A stretch of 64,000 bases of DNA. Source: Deinococcus deserti VCD115. Lineage in GTDB: Bacteria; Deinococcota; Deinococci; Deinococcales; Deinococcaceae. The DNA lies in NCBI RefSeq assembly GCF_000020685.1, contig NC_012526.1, positions 78,501 to 142,500 on the forward strand, in the 5' to 3' direction. Below are positions 53,066 through 62,560 of this stretch, one piece after another. Position 1 is the stretch's first letter. Each line of letters starts with the position of its first letter. Made by a program: the position numbers and the translations under genes. The notes under the pieces are model-generated. The model worked only from the letters and a program-made list of their open reading frames with translations, had not been told where the DNA came from and did not search any database.

Positions 53066-53797
53066 GTGAGTGACCGTCCTGACTCCCTGCCCCTAGATGC
53101 TGCCGACATGCGCCGCCGCCTTCTGGACGCGATCCGGCGGGGCGCGAGCATGGAAGACATCGCCAATCTGCAACCTACCCGCATTCAAAACGCCGAGGCG
53201 GCCATCCAGGCCCTGAAAGACGGCAACGCCCGCTTCTTCTCGGGCCAGGGGGGACGTGCCGATGTGGGTGCCAACGAGCGGCGCGCGCAGATTATGGAAC
53301 AGACCCCCTTTGCAGCGGTGCTGGCCTGCAGCGACAGCCGGGTGCCGGTTGAACTCGTCTTCGACGTCGGTTTAGGCAATCTTTTTGTCGTGCGCGTGGC
53401 CGGGAACGTGGTCGGCGAATCGGGACTGGGCACCCTGGAATACGCGACCGAGCACCTGGATGTTCATCTGATCGTTGTTATGGGTCACGAGGGGTGCGGC
53501 GCTGTGGCGGCGGCCCTGATGCCCGAAGACGCCCTTGCCCGTGAGCCCGAAAACCTGCAGCGCCTGATCCGGCGGATTCAGCCGAGCGTAGTGGAACTTC
53601 CACGGATCCGCGACAAGAAGGCCCGCATGCGGGAAGCCGTGCTGAGCAACGTGCGGCATCAGGTGCACCTGCTGCGCCAGCAGCCAGTCATTCGCGCTGC
53701 CGAAGAACGTGGACAGATCCGCGTGATCGGAGCGTTCTATGAGATCGGGTCGGGAGCGGTGGATTTCCTGACTGAAGAAGAAGATCTGCGCCTCTGA
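53066..53797 (+). CDS. Beta-class carbonic anhydrase
   Basis: Interconverts CO2 and bicarbonate. 243 residues from GTG 53066. Zinc ligands Cys88, His141 and Cys144 ([17 protein letters not shown]) and the Asp90-Arg92 dyad are intact. An extra N-terminal 40 residues precede the usual [12 protein letters not shown] opening. The bicarbonate product feeds carbamoyl-phosphate synthase and carboxylases. Divergent from the coiled-coil gene with only 37 bases between starts. Confidence 0.93.
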   Translation: MSDRPDSLPLDAADMRRRLLDAIRRGASMEDIANLQPTRIQNAEAAIQALKDGNARFFSGQGGRADVGANERRAQIMEQTPFAAVLACSDSRVPVELVFDVGLGNLFVVRVAGNVVGESGLGTLEYATEHLDVHLIVVMGHEGCGAVAAALMPEDALAREPENLQRLIRRIQPSVVELPRIRDKKARMREAVLSNVRHQVHLLRQQPVIRAAEERGQIRVIGAFYEIGSGAVDFLTEEEDLRL

Positions 53798-53813
53798 GCC
53801 GACCATTCCAGAA

Positions 53814-53841
53814 CGAGGCGGGCCTATACAGGCCCGCCTCG
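53814..53841 (+). terminator. Hairpin terminator of the carbonic anhydrase gene
   Basis: A perfect 12-bp stem (53814-53825 with 53830-53841) with a 4-nt loop, 16 bases after the stop. No U-run. Confidence 0.7.
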
Positions 53842-53977
53842 CAACGTTGGGAGGCGGTTATTCGGATGCCCCCTCAATTGTTTCGCCCGGAGGGCAAATG
53901 CTGCTGGGAACTCGCCGGAGAACAGAGCCCAGGCGCTGACTCCGCGTATGTTTCCGAAGACAGCTACCCCACCGGTC

Positions 53978-55213
53978 TTAGATCACGAACTCGCCGTTGC
54001 GCATGACCGGTTCCCGGCTGCCGTCGCGGGTCAGACCGTCCACGTTCATTTCACTGCTGCCGATCATCCAGTCCACGTGCGTCAGGCTGTCGTTGCCTCC
54101 GGCTGCGTTGAACTCCTCGAGGCTCATGTCCACCCCGCCGCGGACGTTGAAGCGGTACGCGCTGCCGATTGCGATGTGGGAAGCCGCGTTCTCGTCATAC
54201 AGCGTGTTAAAGAAAAACAGTCCGGAGCGGCTGATGGGGCTGGAGTGCGGCACCAGCGCAACTTCACCCAGCCGGTGGCTGCCTTCGTCAGTGTCGATCA
54301 TCTGCTTTAGGGTGTCTTCGCCCTGCTTCGCGCTGGCGCTGGTCACACGGCCACCTTGAAACTCGATACGAATGCCGTCAATCAGCACCCCGTTGTAGGA
54401 CAGCGGCTTGGTGCTGACTACCACGCCGTCAACGCGCTCGCGGTGCGGCGCAGTCCACACTTCCTCGGTGGGAATGTTCGCTGTGAAAGTAATGCCGCTG
54501 GGGGTGTCGGCCGCGCCACCGCCCCAGATATGATCGTCGGCCAGGCCCACGGTCAGGTCCGTGCCGCCTCCCTGGAAATGCAGCGCAGCGTACTGCTTGC
54601 TGGTCAGCAGGTCACGCCGGCGCTTCAGGTTCGCCAGGTGGGTTTGCCACTGCTCGACGCCGTCGGGCTGGTCCGCCCGCGTGGCTGCGAAGATCGCGTC
54701 CCACTGCTTGTCCATCGCTTCTTCGGCACTGGCGTCAGGAAACATCAGAGCAGCCCAGCCGGGAATCGGGGCACTGATCAGGTTCCAGTTCAGTCGGTTG
54801 GTCATGACCTGCGCCGTATAGGGTTTACGGTAAGCCGCAAGTGTGCGCTGGTACGTCGCCACGCGCTGCGCATCCACGTTGCCCAGGAGGTTGGGATTGG
54901 TGGCCCGGATGGCAATCACCGCGCCACCTGCTTCTGCCGTCTCGATCTCGGCGTCTACCCTCCAGCGGCTGATCTGCTCAAAGGAACCTTCTGGCGCCAG
55001 TTCAAACCGGGCCAGCTGTATGTCGTCATCATCCCAGCGCACATCTACGAAGCTCGCACCAGCAGCGTAGGCTTCGCGCACCAGCGCACGTGCCAGTGGA
55101 GCCGTATCGACTGGAGCCTGAACCAGCACCCGCTGACCTTCCTGAATGCCCAAACCGACGCGTACGGCCAGCCGCGCGTAATTGCGCAGCTTTTCTTCAA
55201 ATGTCAATGCCAT
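53978..55213 (-). CDS. M29-family aminopeptidase (AmpS/aminopeptidase T type)
   Basis: Dinuclear-metal exopeptidase. 411 residues. The family opening LTFEEKLRNYARLAVRVGLGIQEGQRVLVQAPV is followed by metal-ligand motifs in the C-terminal half: NIPTEEVWTAPHRERVDG, GEVALVPHSSPIS, FFFNTLYDENAASHIAIGSAY and SLTHVDWMIGS. All expected Glu, His, Tyr and Asp ligands are visible. ATG 55213 is supported by TATCCT 7 nt upstream; the frame opening at 55264 would precede the promoter. Cytosolic. Confidence 0.94.
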   Translation of the reverse strand: MALTFEEKLRNYARLAVRVGLGIQEGQRVLVQAPVDTAPLARALVREAYAAGASFVDVRWDDDDIQLARFELAPEGSFEQISRWRVDAEIETAEAGGAVIAIRATNPNLLGNVDAQRVATYQRTLAAYRKPYTAQVMTNRLNWNLISAPIPGWAALMFPDASAEEAMDKQWDAIFAATRADQPDGVEQWQTHLANLKRRRDLLTSKQYAALHFQGGGTDLTVGLADDHIWGGGAADTPSGITFTANIPTEEVWTAPHRERVDGVVVSTKPLSYNGVLIDGIRIEFQGGRVTSASAKQGEDTLKQMIDTDEGSHRLGEVALVPHSSPISRSGLFFFNTLYDENAASHIAIGSAYRFNVRGGVDMSLEEFNAAGGNDSLTHVDWMIGSSEMNVDGLTRDGSREPVMRNGEFVI

Positions 55214-55220
55214 AGCTGGC

Positions 55221-55226
55221 AGGATA
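55221..55226 (-). promoter_or_regulatory. Leaderless-type -10 element (TATCCT)
   Basis: On the minus strand TATCCT ends 7 nt before the ATG at 55213. Confidence 0.6.
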
Positions 55227-55277
55227 TACGCCACTCTCAGGCAGGGTCCTGCCCATCCGGTCACCTGGATGCCTCCC

Positions 55278-55306
55278 TTGACGGATTCGGGGGGGCCATC
55301 TATAGT
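55278..55306 (+). promoter_or_regulatory. Promoter of tRNA-Pro
   Basis: TTGACG (55278-55283), 17 bases, TATAGT (55301-55306), 16 bases before the tRNA. Confidence 0.85.
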
Positions 55307-55321
55307 CTTGGGGCTGGCCGT

Positions 55322-55403
<82 letters not shown>

Positions 55404-55404
55404 G

Positions 55405-55429
55405 AACTCCCTCCTAGAGGGAGTTTTTT
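55405..55429 (+). terminator. Terminator after tRNA-Pro
   Basis: AACTCCCTC (55405-55413) pairs with GAGGGAGTT (55417-55425), followed by a T-run. Confidence 0.92.
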
Positions 55430-55657
55430 CGTTTGTATGAGTGGTAGTACGTCTGGGTGGATCTGCCTGATCACCGATGCACGAGTGAGCTGTCGGCATT
55501 CGGATGTTCCGGTGAGGTCGCCGTGAACTGAAATCCTGAAGAATCCGTCTGTACGCTCACCTGATAAGGAAACCCGATAGGCTGGGCGGGCTCTCAGCTC
55601 AACATTCAGACTCCGGGTTGATAGATGCTGATGCACCACCCCTAACGGGAACACCTT

Positions 55658-57004
55658 ATGACCCCAAATATCCTCCTCATCGAAGACAATCCCGACATTA
55701 CCAACGTCGTGAAATACGACCTGGAACAGGCCGGGTATCAGGTGATGACGGCAGAAGACGGGTCTTCCGGGCTGACATCTGCCTGGGAAAATCAGCCTGA
55801 TCTGGTTATCCTCGATCTGGGTCTGCCGGATTTCAGCGGTGAAGAAGTTGCCCGGCGGCTGCGTGCCACCAGCGATGTGCCGGTCATCATCCTGACGGCC
55901 ATGGACGCTGTGGAGCAGAAGGTCAGCCTCCTGAGAGCCGGGGCCAACGATTACATCGTCAAGCCTTTCTACCCGGAAGAGCTTCTGGCCAGGGTCGAGG
56001 TGCAGCTGCGTGCGCGAGCGGGATCAGGTGAGGACACGGCTCCTGGGCCTTCCGTGTCCAGGGAGCCCTCCTTCCCCAATCCCCTGCCAGTCCACCTGCA
56101 GTCCAGCGATCAGCCGCACTGGCTCTCGCTCCTTGCTGCCGCCCTGACACATACCACCAGTGGCATCAGCATTACGGCCAATACCGACGAGCATCCAGTC
56201 GTGTACTGTAACCCCGCCTTTGAGCGCCTGACGGGGTACACCTCGTCGGAAATCCTCGGCCAGAGCTGGCGTGTGTTGCAGGGTGAACATACCGACCCTG
56301 ATGCCCTGGTGGGGATCTATGAGGCTATAGAGGCAGGAAAGCCGACTGATCTGGTGATGTTGAACTACAGAAAGGATGGCAGTAGTTTCTGGAGCGCGCT
56401 CAATCTTGGCCCGATCAGGAACGAGGAAAATGCCGTGACCCACTTTATCGGGGTACACACAGATGTGACTGACCGGGTCAACACCCAGCGTGAACTGGAG
56501 CACCGGGCCTACACCGACATCCTGACAGGACTGGCAAACCGGGCTCAATTCATGATGGAACTTAAGCAGGAAGCGGCCCAGCCAGAAAGCCAGGGCCTGT
56601 TCGCCCTGGCGTTCATTGATCTGGACGGCTTTAAAGCCATTAATGACTGTTTCGGGCACGAGGCAGGTGATGAACTGCTCAGGCAGGTTGCACAGCGGTT
56701 GAGGGGCGTCGTGCGGAACGTTGACCTGGCCGCGCGTCTGGCAGGTGACGAATTCGTCCTGCTGCTGCGACATGTGGACTCGGACGCCGCCCTTGAACTG
56801 ATTGCGCAGCGGACCCTCGCGGCATTCCAGCCAGCCTTTGAGCTGGAAGCATTTTCGGTGACTGTGCACGCCAGTGTTGGCCTGGTCCGCCATCGTCCGG
56901 GGGAGAGCGCCGTGCAGATGCTGTCAAGGGCGGATCAGGCCATGTATCAGACCAAGCGACAGGGAAAGAATGACTTTACTCTGGACCTGACGACGCTGGG
57001 GTAG
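55658..57004 (+). CDS. Response regulator with PAS and GGDEF domains
   Basis: 448 residues. REC domain (1-120) with phosphoacceptor Asp53 and the acidic pair in LIEDNPD. After a Pro/Ser linker, a PAS domain (about 150-270) with FERLTGYTSSEILGQSWRVLQGEHTD. This resembles a LOV motif (GRNCRFLQG) but lacks the flavin-bonding Cys. The C-terminal diguanylate-cyclase domain has AGDEF at 362-366 in place of GGDEF, which many active enzymes tolerate, and an intact inhibitory site RNVD at 353-356. It probably makes c-di-GMP in response to an unlinked kinase; no histidine kinase is adjacent. Confidence 0.92.
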   Translation: MTPNILLIEDNPDITNVVKYDLEQAGYQVMTAEDGSSGLTSAWENQPDLVILDLGLPDFSGEEVARRLRATSDVPVIILTAMDAVEQKVSLLRAGANDYIVKPFYPEELLARVEVQLRARAGSGEDTAPGPSVSREPSFPNPLPVHLQSSDQPHWLSLLAAALTHTTSGISITANTDEHPVVYCNPAFERLTGYTSSEILGQSWRVLQGEHTDPDALVGIYEAIEAGKPTDLVMLNYRKDGSSFWSALNLGPIRNEENAVTHFIGVHTDVTDRVNTQRELEHRAYTDILTGLANRAQFMMELKQEAAQPESQGLFALAFIDLDGFKAINDCFGHEAGDELLRQVAQRLRGVVRNVDLAARLAGDEFVLLLRHVDSDAALELIAQRTLAAFQPAFELEAFSVTVHASVGLVRHRPGESAVQMLSRADQAMYQTKRQGKNDFTLDLTTLG

Positions 57005-57282
57005 AACGGCGTAGGCCGGGATGTCTTCCGGTTTATGGCGTGGACGTCACGGCCAGTCATACAGTGTATGAGACGAAGGAACCTCTTTCCACGGTGCCCC
57101 CATCGGCAATAGCTGCATCAAACAATGACGCCGCTGAAGGTAGAGCAAAAAAGTTTGACGTACGCTGCTGGAAAATGACCCGGCTTCAAGCTTCTGCCCG
57201 GCAACCCTGCGAAGGCTGACAAACAGCCTGAGGGGTACATTTCTGCCTCTGGGGAGGTGCTGGTGTTCCTTCCCCGCTCAGG

Positions 57283-57681
57283 TCAGCCTCCGGTGTGATC
57301 CTTGACCACAGGCCGTCCTGCTTCAGTCCAGGCCTTCATCCCGCCGTCCAGATGGGCAACCTTCGTATAACCCATCTGCCGGAGGGTATCGGCAGCCAGC
57401 GCAGAACGACCTCCAGCCGCGCAGTGCAGGATGATACGCCGGTCAGGGTCGAACTCGCTGCGGTGGTAGGGGCTGGAGGGGTCTGCATAGAACTCCAGCA
57501 TGCCGCGCGGTGCTGTCACTGCCCCTGGAATAGTACCTGTCTGAGCCTGTTCACCCGGCTCGCGGAGATCAATCAGGACAGCGTCGCCGCGCTCAAGTTC
57601 TGAGGCAACCTGGTCAACCGACAGGTTCTCGATCCGGGACTTGGCCTCCTGAATCAGTTGAGTAGCGGTTTTCGTAAGCAT
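57283..57681 (-). CDS. Rhodanese-like sulfurtransferase
   Basis: 132 residues, single rhodanese domain: VLIDLREPGEQAQTGTIPGAV, then the active-site loop HCAAGGRSALAA with Cys87, and LDGGMKAWTEAGRPV at the end. Transfers sulfane sulfur; cytoplasmic. ATG 57681 (MLTKTATQLIQEA) has AAGGAGGAG just upstream, so the longer frame (57723) is not used. Confidence 0.92.
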   Translation of the reverse strand: MLTKTATQLIQEAKSRIENLSVDQVASELERGDAVLIDLREPGEQAQTGTIPGAVTAPRGMLEFYADPSSPYHRSEFDPDRRIILHCAAGGRSALAADTLRQMGYTKVAHLDGGMKAWTEAGRPVVKDHTGG

Positions 57682-57850
57682 CTGCTCCTCCTTGATGGGC
57701 CGGGTGGAAACGTTCTGGTTCATGCAGGCGCGCCTCTACAGCCCTGCGTATCCCAGCCGGCTCTGTCTGATACACAACGCAGAATGTGAGTCTCAGCGCG
57801 GATGAAAATCAGGGAGGAGGTCCGGGCAGCCTGGAACAATCGTTCCACTT

Positions 57851-58594
57851 TCAGTTGCGGTTGGTGGTCAGGGCTGTTCCTTTCGGAACCAGGAACGACA
57901 CTGCAACCTGGGCGGGAGCTGAATGTGGGTTGCCGACCACCGCGTAATCGCCTGGAGCTTCACGCCAAGTCTCACCGGTTTTGAAGGTGCGTTCGCCATT
58001 GCGGTCACGAACGACCATCTGTCCGGCAAGAACGGTCACGAAGCCAGGACCACCGTGGGTGTGTTCTGGTGTGAAGGCGCCTGGTGCAAAGTCGAGGATC
58101 AGCTGGTGCAGGTCATAGTGTGCGGGTACGCTGTTGACCTCAAAGTTCGAGCGGCTGACGGTCGTGGGTCCTGGAGGCAGCTGCTGGTTGGCCCCCCCTT
58201 GGTGTGTCATCGTCAGTGCGGCTCCTTTCGGAAGCATGAAAGTGGCCAGGACGCGTGCAGGGGCTGTCCCGGCGTTCCCGACTTCGGCATAGACGCCGGG
58301 CTTTTCGGCCCAGGACTGACCTGCTTTGAAGCTCTGGGTCTTGCCTGTTTCCCGTACGGTAATTTCCCCACTTATGACGGAGACAAAGCCCAGACCACCG
58401 TGGGTATGTGCGGGGGTAAATGCGCCCGGGGCGAAGTCAAGCACCAGCTGGACAACCTCCATAAGAGAGGCATTTTCAAGTTTGGTATTCAGGACGACGG
58501 TGGCTCCTGCTGGCGTCTGTGCGGTGGTTCTGTCAGTTGCTACGGTACATGCGACCAGCGTCAGGCTGAGAAATATTGCCCGCGAAGTGTGCAT
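57851..58594 (-). CDS. Exported double-cupin protein
   Basis: 247 residues. A signal with a likely lipobox (LTLVAC, Cys16) is followed by two similar cupin domains. Each has a HTHGG metal motif (FTPAHTHGGLGFVSVISGE; FTPEHTHGGPGFVTVLAGQ) and a second half ending PGVYAEVGN / PGDYAVVGN. Metal-binding, probably on the outer face of the membrane. The two halves are an internal duplication. GAGGAG precedes the ATG. It follows the TTHB210-like gene by 62 bases and is likely co-transcribed with it. Confidence 0.88.
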   Translation of the reverse strand: MHTSRAIFLSLTLVACTVATDRTTAQTPAGATVVLNTKLENASLMEVVQLVLDFAPGAFTPAHTHGGLGFVSVISGEITVRETGKTQSFKAGQSWAEKPGVYAEVGNAGTAPARVLATFMLPKGAALTMTHQGGANQQLPPGPTTVSRSNFEVNSVPAHYDLHQLILDFAPGAFTPEHTHGGPGFVTVLAGQMVVRDRNGERTFKTGETWREAPGDYAVVGNPHSAPAQVAVSFLVPKGTALTTNRN

Positions 58595-58656
58595 AGTGGG
58601 TTCTCCTCAAGAAACCGGGAACTGCTGCGTAGGCATACTGTCCTGAAAACAAGGTC

Positions 58657-59430
58657 TCACTGCACCGTTTGGAAGTCGCCCAGGATGAACTGATACGCAT
58701 TCAGTGCCGGGTCATACACCGCGTTGAAAGTGGTGGGATAACGGGTGGTGTGGCCCAGATTGCGGGGAAGCGGCACCGGCAGTGAAAAATTCTGTTTGCT
58801 GAGCAACAACTGCTGCGTCACCATGGGCTCCAGGAAAATGAATTTGCCCCAGTAGGAGCCAGCGATCATCACCTTGTCGAATAGCCCGGGCTTGAACTGG
58901 CCGGGAGCCGAGAACTCCGACAGAGGGACACTGTGGAATCCCATAGTCGGTACGCAGACTGCCTGGGGTGGTACTCCCGGGGGCACTGGCGGCGCCCATC
59001 CCTGCGGCACATCCGCGTTATTGATTTGCGTCATGTCCTTGCAATCAATAGAAGTCGCGTCTGCTTTGCTGATGCCATGAAAATGCAGGTCAAAATGCGG
59101 GGTGTTGTACCTCCCCTCCGGCTCGTGTCCATGTGGATTCCAGTCGAGTCCCACATGCTGAAGGAAGGTCGTCTGCTGGACAGCTGCCGGGAAGTCAATC
59201 TGGGCAATTACCGGATTTCCACTGACCGGCCCATTCTGGATTGTTGCCATCGGTAGGGTGATTCCAGTCTGGGTCACCTGTCCATTCGGGCTGATTTTCG
59301 CCCAGGTACGGACGGCCGCACCGTTTACGGTCTGGACCTCACCCTGAACGACGGTATCGCTCATAATAAGGCCGCATGAGCTCAGAGCGGCGCTGATGCA
59401 GAGGCCTAAGAGGAAAAACTTCGTATTCAT
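58657..59430 (-). CDS. Lipoprotein with TTHB210-like (DUF5602) domain
   Basis: 257 residues. Lipobox LSSC (Cys19) after a classic signal. The body has TPHFDLHFHGIS with a clustered His motif, two Cys (SIDCKDM, AVCVPTMGFHSVP) that could pair, and WGKFIFLEPMVTQQLLLSKQNFSLPVPLP, features of the DUF5602/TTHB210-like family of unknown function. AAGGAG at 59437-59442 (minus) supports the ATG. First gene of a two-gene export unit with the cupin protein. Confidence 0.8.
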   Translation of the reverse strand: MNTKFFLLGLCISAALSSCGLIMSDTVVQGEVQTVNGAAVRTWAKISPNGQVTQTGITLPMATIQNGPVSGNPVIAQIDFPAAVQQTTFLQHVGLDWNPHGHEPEGRYNTPHFDLHFHGISKADATSIDCKDMTQINNADVPQGWAPPVPPGVPPQAVCVPTMGFHSVPLSEFSAPGQFKPGLFDKVMIAGSYWGKFIFLEPMVTQQLLLSKQNFSLPVPLPRNLGHTTRYPTTFNAVYDPALNAYQFILGDFQTVQ

Positions 59431-60063
59431 ACGGTTCTCCTTTTAAATTCTCCAGATGGCTCGTCGCATCTCGCCACGGCGGTGCAGGTGACCCAACAAT
59501 TCCCCCTTGCTGCTGGTTCAAATGACGTGTCTACTGGTAGAGGCCGGATTCAATCGAGACCAGAGTATCTTTTTATAGAGTGAATTGAACTGCCTTTTAT
59601 CGAAATCTCGTTCCGATAGGACCTCAAGTAGAAATTCAGAAAGTAAATTAAATTCTGTTTTTTAAATGGTGATGCCCAGTAGTAGAAAATTATCTACCAA
59701 TAACTATTTCTGAGCTTAATTGAATTATTGCGAAACAACATATTTATATCGTTCAAGTGCTTCCGCCTGGAGACTCGGGTGAGGACATTATTGCTCATGT
59801 AATGAGGTGTAGACTGCACTCTCGGCAATCGGGTCGTGCTGCCGTGTGCAACGGTGAATTAATTCATATTTATACTTATCCTGAGAAAGTTCAAGGTCGG
59901 TTGATGATAGTTGACTAAAAGTCTCTTTATTTTGTGGATAAGCTTTTCGTATCTGGCCACTTTTTTTGAAGGAGAGCGGCTTCAATATTTAAGTCTGGAA
60001 AGAAATATTTGCTCTTGCTGCCACGATTTTACGGTTGTCAGTATTTTGGTAGCGCATCGCTGC
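59431..60063. other. AT-rich island without a clear gene
   Basis: From about 59530 to 60030 the sequence is markedly AT-rich compared with its GC-rich surroundings. A 53-codon plus-strand frame (GTG 59757 to TAA 59918, product beginning MLPPGDSGEDIIAHVM) has a protein-like look but no ribosome site. Minus 59788-59985 and plus 59911-60108 are alternatives, none convincing. A strong plus-strand terminator follows at 60064. Confidence 0.5.
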
Positions 60064-60106
60064 AAGGCCCCGCTTTGCAATATCCAGGTCCAAAGCGGGG
60101 CCTTTT
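60064..60106 (+). terminator. Orphan rho-independent terminator
   Basis: A perfect 14-bp stem (60064-60077 with 60091-60104) with a 13-nt loop and TTTT on the plus strand, but no convincing plus-strand gene upstream. Confidence 0.88.
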
Positions 60107-60208
60107 GATGAGTATGAGTACTGGTTTCTCAGTGTTGGCGGTTGTTCAAATCTGACGCTGCAGCATATCCACGTGCGCAGTTTCCAGCCGATACAGTGAA
60201 CTGGACAT

Positions 60209-60505
60209 CTAACGGTGTTTCACCAGACGGTGAGGTTCAAGGCCGATAAACCAGGCGCCCCCTGCACTCAGCAGGGCAAGGGCGCTGGCTGGCCAGAGCA
60301 GCGCAGGAGAGTGAACAGACAGCGCCCATACCAGCACAAGGGCTGCCAGAATTCCCACAGATGCATCGGCCAGCGGTAAAGGCGCACGCCAGAACAGGGG
60401 CCGGTCACGGTAATGCAACCGCTTGGCGGTGCTGCGTAGCGACAGGACAACGGAGGCAACGGCCACAGCCGATATCAAAGCGAGCAGGTAATGCAGATCA
60501 GACAT
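60209..60505 (-). CDS. Small membrane protein, unknown function
   Basis: 98 residues with three hydrophobic segments: LHYLLALISAVAVASVVLSL, LADASVGILAALVLVWALSV, and LLWPASALALLSAGGAWFIGL. A basic loop (STAKRLHYRDRPLFWRA) lies between the first two. No family recognised. TACAAT lies 10 nt before the ATG, without a Shine-Dalgarno. Confidence 0.7.
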   Translation of the reverse strand: MSDLHYLLALISAVAVASVVLSLRSTAKRLHYRDRPLFWRAPLPLADASVGILAALVLVWALSVHSPALLWPASALALLSAGGAWFIGLEPHRLVKHR

Positions 60506-60575
60506 GCAAAGAAAAATTGTAAAGCCTGTCTGGCCTGACTAAGGAGAGTGGCCGCCCGTTTGGGTGGGGTGCTCC

Positions 60576-61523
60576 TCAGTAAGAGACAACCGTACCGTGC
60601 GGGTCAATTGCAAAGTCCTGCACGCGGCCACTCAGCCCATTACGCTTCATCACACTGTGCAGATAGGTGTGGAGCCTGGACGTTGGCTCACGGGTGTCAT
60701 GGAAGCAGAGCACCGTAGGTCCGGCACCGCTGAGCGCGGCTCCCAGGGCGCCGTAGCGGTGAGCGTCATCGAGAATGTCGCTCAGACCGGGCACCAGCGG
60801 CGCGCGCCAGACCTGATGGATGTAATCCTGCATAGCGTGACGCAGCAGATCCAGACGCCCCACACTTAATGCCGCGGCCAGCAGGGCTGCATGAGACAGG
60901 GCATGCACTGCGTCCGCCCGGCTGTATTCACGGGGAAGTACAGCCCGGGCTTTGCTGGTAGAGAGCTCAAAGTCGGGAATCAGGACCGTTACGCCCAGAT
61001 GAGCGGGGGGGTCAAGCCGGACATAGTGCGTTCCCAGCTTGTCCAGCGTGGCAATGACGATGCCGCCGAACAGCGCGGGCGCGACATTGTCCGGGTGGCC
61101 TTCCTCCCTCGCTGCGACGTCCAGTACAGTTTCGTGGTCCAGCGGCCGACCCAGCAGTTCATTCCCAGCCACGATTCCGGCAATCAGCGCCGCGGCGCTG
61201 GAGCCCAGGCCACGGGCCAGTGGCACCTCGGTCTCGATCTCTATGCGGGCGGGAGGAAGCGTCCGTCCGGCTCGCTGAGCCGAAAGCAGCATCGCCTGAT
61301 AGACATAGTTGCTCTCGTCAGCAGGAGTGTTTTCCAGCTCCGGGCCACAAGGCACAACCTCGGTGACTTCCTGGGGCGTCACTCTCAAGGTCGTGTAGAG
61401 CGGCACACTGAGCCCCAGGCTGTCGAATCCTGGACCCAGGTTGGCGCTGCTCGCCGGAGCCCGCACCGTGAAGCCGCGCGGGACAGAGGCCACACCTGCA
61501 CCAGAGGTCAGCCGCTCGGTCAA
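60576..61523 (-). CDS. thrB: Homoserine kinase
   Basis: Phosphorylates homoserine for threonine synthesis. 315 residues. GHMP-kinase fold: [18 protein letters not shown] at 21-38, the ATP loop [12 protein letters not shown] at 101-112, and [12 protein letters not shown] near the end. The start is a TTG at 61523 that overlaps the thrC stop (TTGA), with GGAGAG upstream inside thrC; no ATG fits. Co-translated with thrC. Confidence 0.95.
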   Translation of the reverse strand: MTERLTSGAGVASVPRGFTVRAPASSANLGPGFDSLGLSVPLYTTLRVTPQEVTEVVPCGPELENTPADESNYVYQAMLLSAQRAGRTLPPARIEIETEVPLARGLGSSAAALIAGIVAGNELLGRPLDHETVLDVAAREEGHPDNVAPALFGGIVIATLDKLGTHYVRLDPPAHLGVTVLIPDFELSTSKARAVLPREYSRADAVHALSHAALLAAALSVGRLDLLRHAMQDYIHQVWRAPLVPGLSDILDDAHRYGALGAALSGAGPTVLCFHDTREPTSRLHTYLHSVMKRNGLSGRVQDFAIDPHGTVVSY

Positions 61524-62560
61524 AGGATGCTCTCCAACACGCGGTCCATCTGAGCTTCAACGGCTACTGGTGTCGCGACATGACGCATGGCGCTGTTGGG
61601 ATCTTTCAGGCCGTTTCCGGTCAGGACTGCCACGATGCGCTGCCCGGCGGGCAACTGTCCGGCTGCATGGCGCTTGAGCAGCCCGGCGACCGGCGCAGCA
61701 CTGGCCGGCTCGCAAAACACACCCTCGCGGGCCACCAGTTGCTGGGCTTCCATGATTTCGTCATCAGTCACCATGTCAAACAGACCGCCGCTCTCGCTGA
61801 CTGCCGCACGGGCCAAATGAGCGCTGGCTGGGGCCCCAATACGGATCGCTGTGGCCAGTGTCTCTGGATTTTCAACCCGGTCAACCCCCCGCGCCAGTGG
61901 CGCTGCACCGGCAGCCTGAAACCCGTACATACGAGGCAGAGCCTCCATCCTGCCGGCACTGCGGTACTCCCGGAAGCCCATCCAGTACGCACTGATGTTC
62001 CCGGCATTGCCTACAGGAATAGCCAGAATGTCCGGGGCACTGCCCAGCTCATCCACGATTTCGAAAGCGGCCGTTTTCTGGCCCTGGAGTCGGTACGGGT
62101 TGACGCTGTTGACTAGGGCAATGGGGTGGGAGGCACTGATGTCGCGCACAAGATTCAAAGCAACATCAAAGTTGCCGTTGATTGCCACGATACGGGCTCC
62201 GTAGGCCATGGCCTGAGCCAGCTTGCCCAGCGCAATGTTGCCGTCAGGAATCAAGACGATGCAGCGCAGTCCCGCGCGGGTGGCATAGGCAGCTGCGGCC
62301 GCACTGGTGTTGCCGGTGCTGGCACAGATTACAGTGTCGGCACCGTCTTCCATAGCTTTGGCTACAGCCATGACCATGCCGCGGTCCTTGAAGCTGCCAG
62401 TGGGATTCAGGCCCTCGTACTTCAGGTACAGCTCACAGCCCAGTTGCTGGCTCAGGTGCGGTGCATAAATCAGGGGCGTACTGCCTTCGCTGAGGCTGAG
62501 CAGAGGCGTGCGGTCGGTCACGGGCAGATAAGAGCGGTAACGTTCAAGGAGTCCGGGCAT
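61520..62560 (-). CDS. thrC: Threonine synthase
   Basis: Converts O-phosphohomoserine to threonine with pyridoxal phosphate. 346 residues, the short class. PLP-Lys58 in [11 protein letters not shown]; phosphate-binding [15 protein letters not shown]; later [16 protein letters not shown]. Upstream of thrB in a thrC-thrB pair that supplies the last two steps of threonine synthesis. GGAGG lies 10 bases before the ATG. Confidence 0.96.
   Translation of the reverse strand: MPGLLERYRSYLPVTDRTPLLSLSEGSTPLIYAPHLSQQLGCELYLKYEGLNPTGSFKDRGMVMAVAKAMEDGADTVICASTGNTSAAAAAYATRAGLRCIVLIPDGNIALGKLAQAMAYGARIVAINGNFDVALNLVRDISASHPIALVNSVNPYRLQGQKTAAFEIVDELGSAPDILAIPVGNAGNISAYWMGFREYRSAGRMEALPRMYGFQAAGAAPLARGVDRVENPETLATAIRIGAPASAHLARAAVSESGGLFDMVTDDEIMEAQQLVAREGVFCEPASAAPVAGLLKRHAAGQLPAGQRIVAVLTGNGLKDPNSAMRHVATPVAVEAQMDRVLESIL

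Noticed and set aside
53029..53184. N-terminal extension of the coiled-coil gene through the carbonic anhydrase start
   Set aside because: Arg/Ser-rich antisense sequence; the -10 box at 53036-53041 indicates the start at 53028.
59788..60108. Minus 65-codon and plus 65-codon frames in the AT-rich island
   Set aside because: Low-complexity composition typical of AT-rich chance frames; no ribosome sites. The plus frame runs through the terminator.
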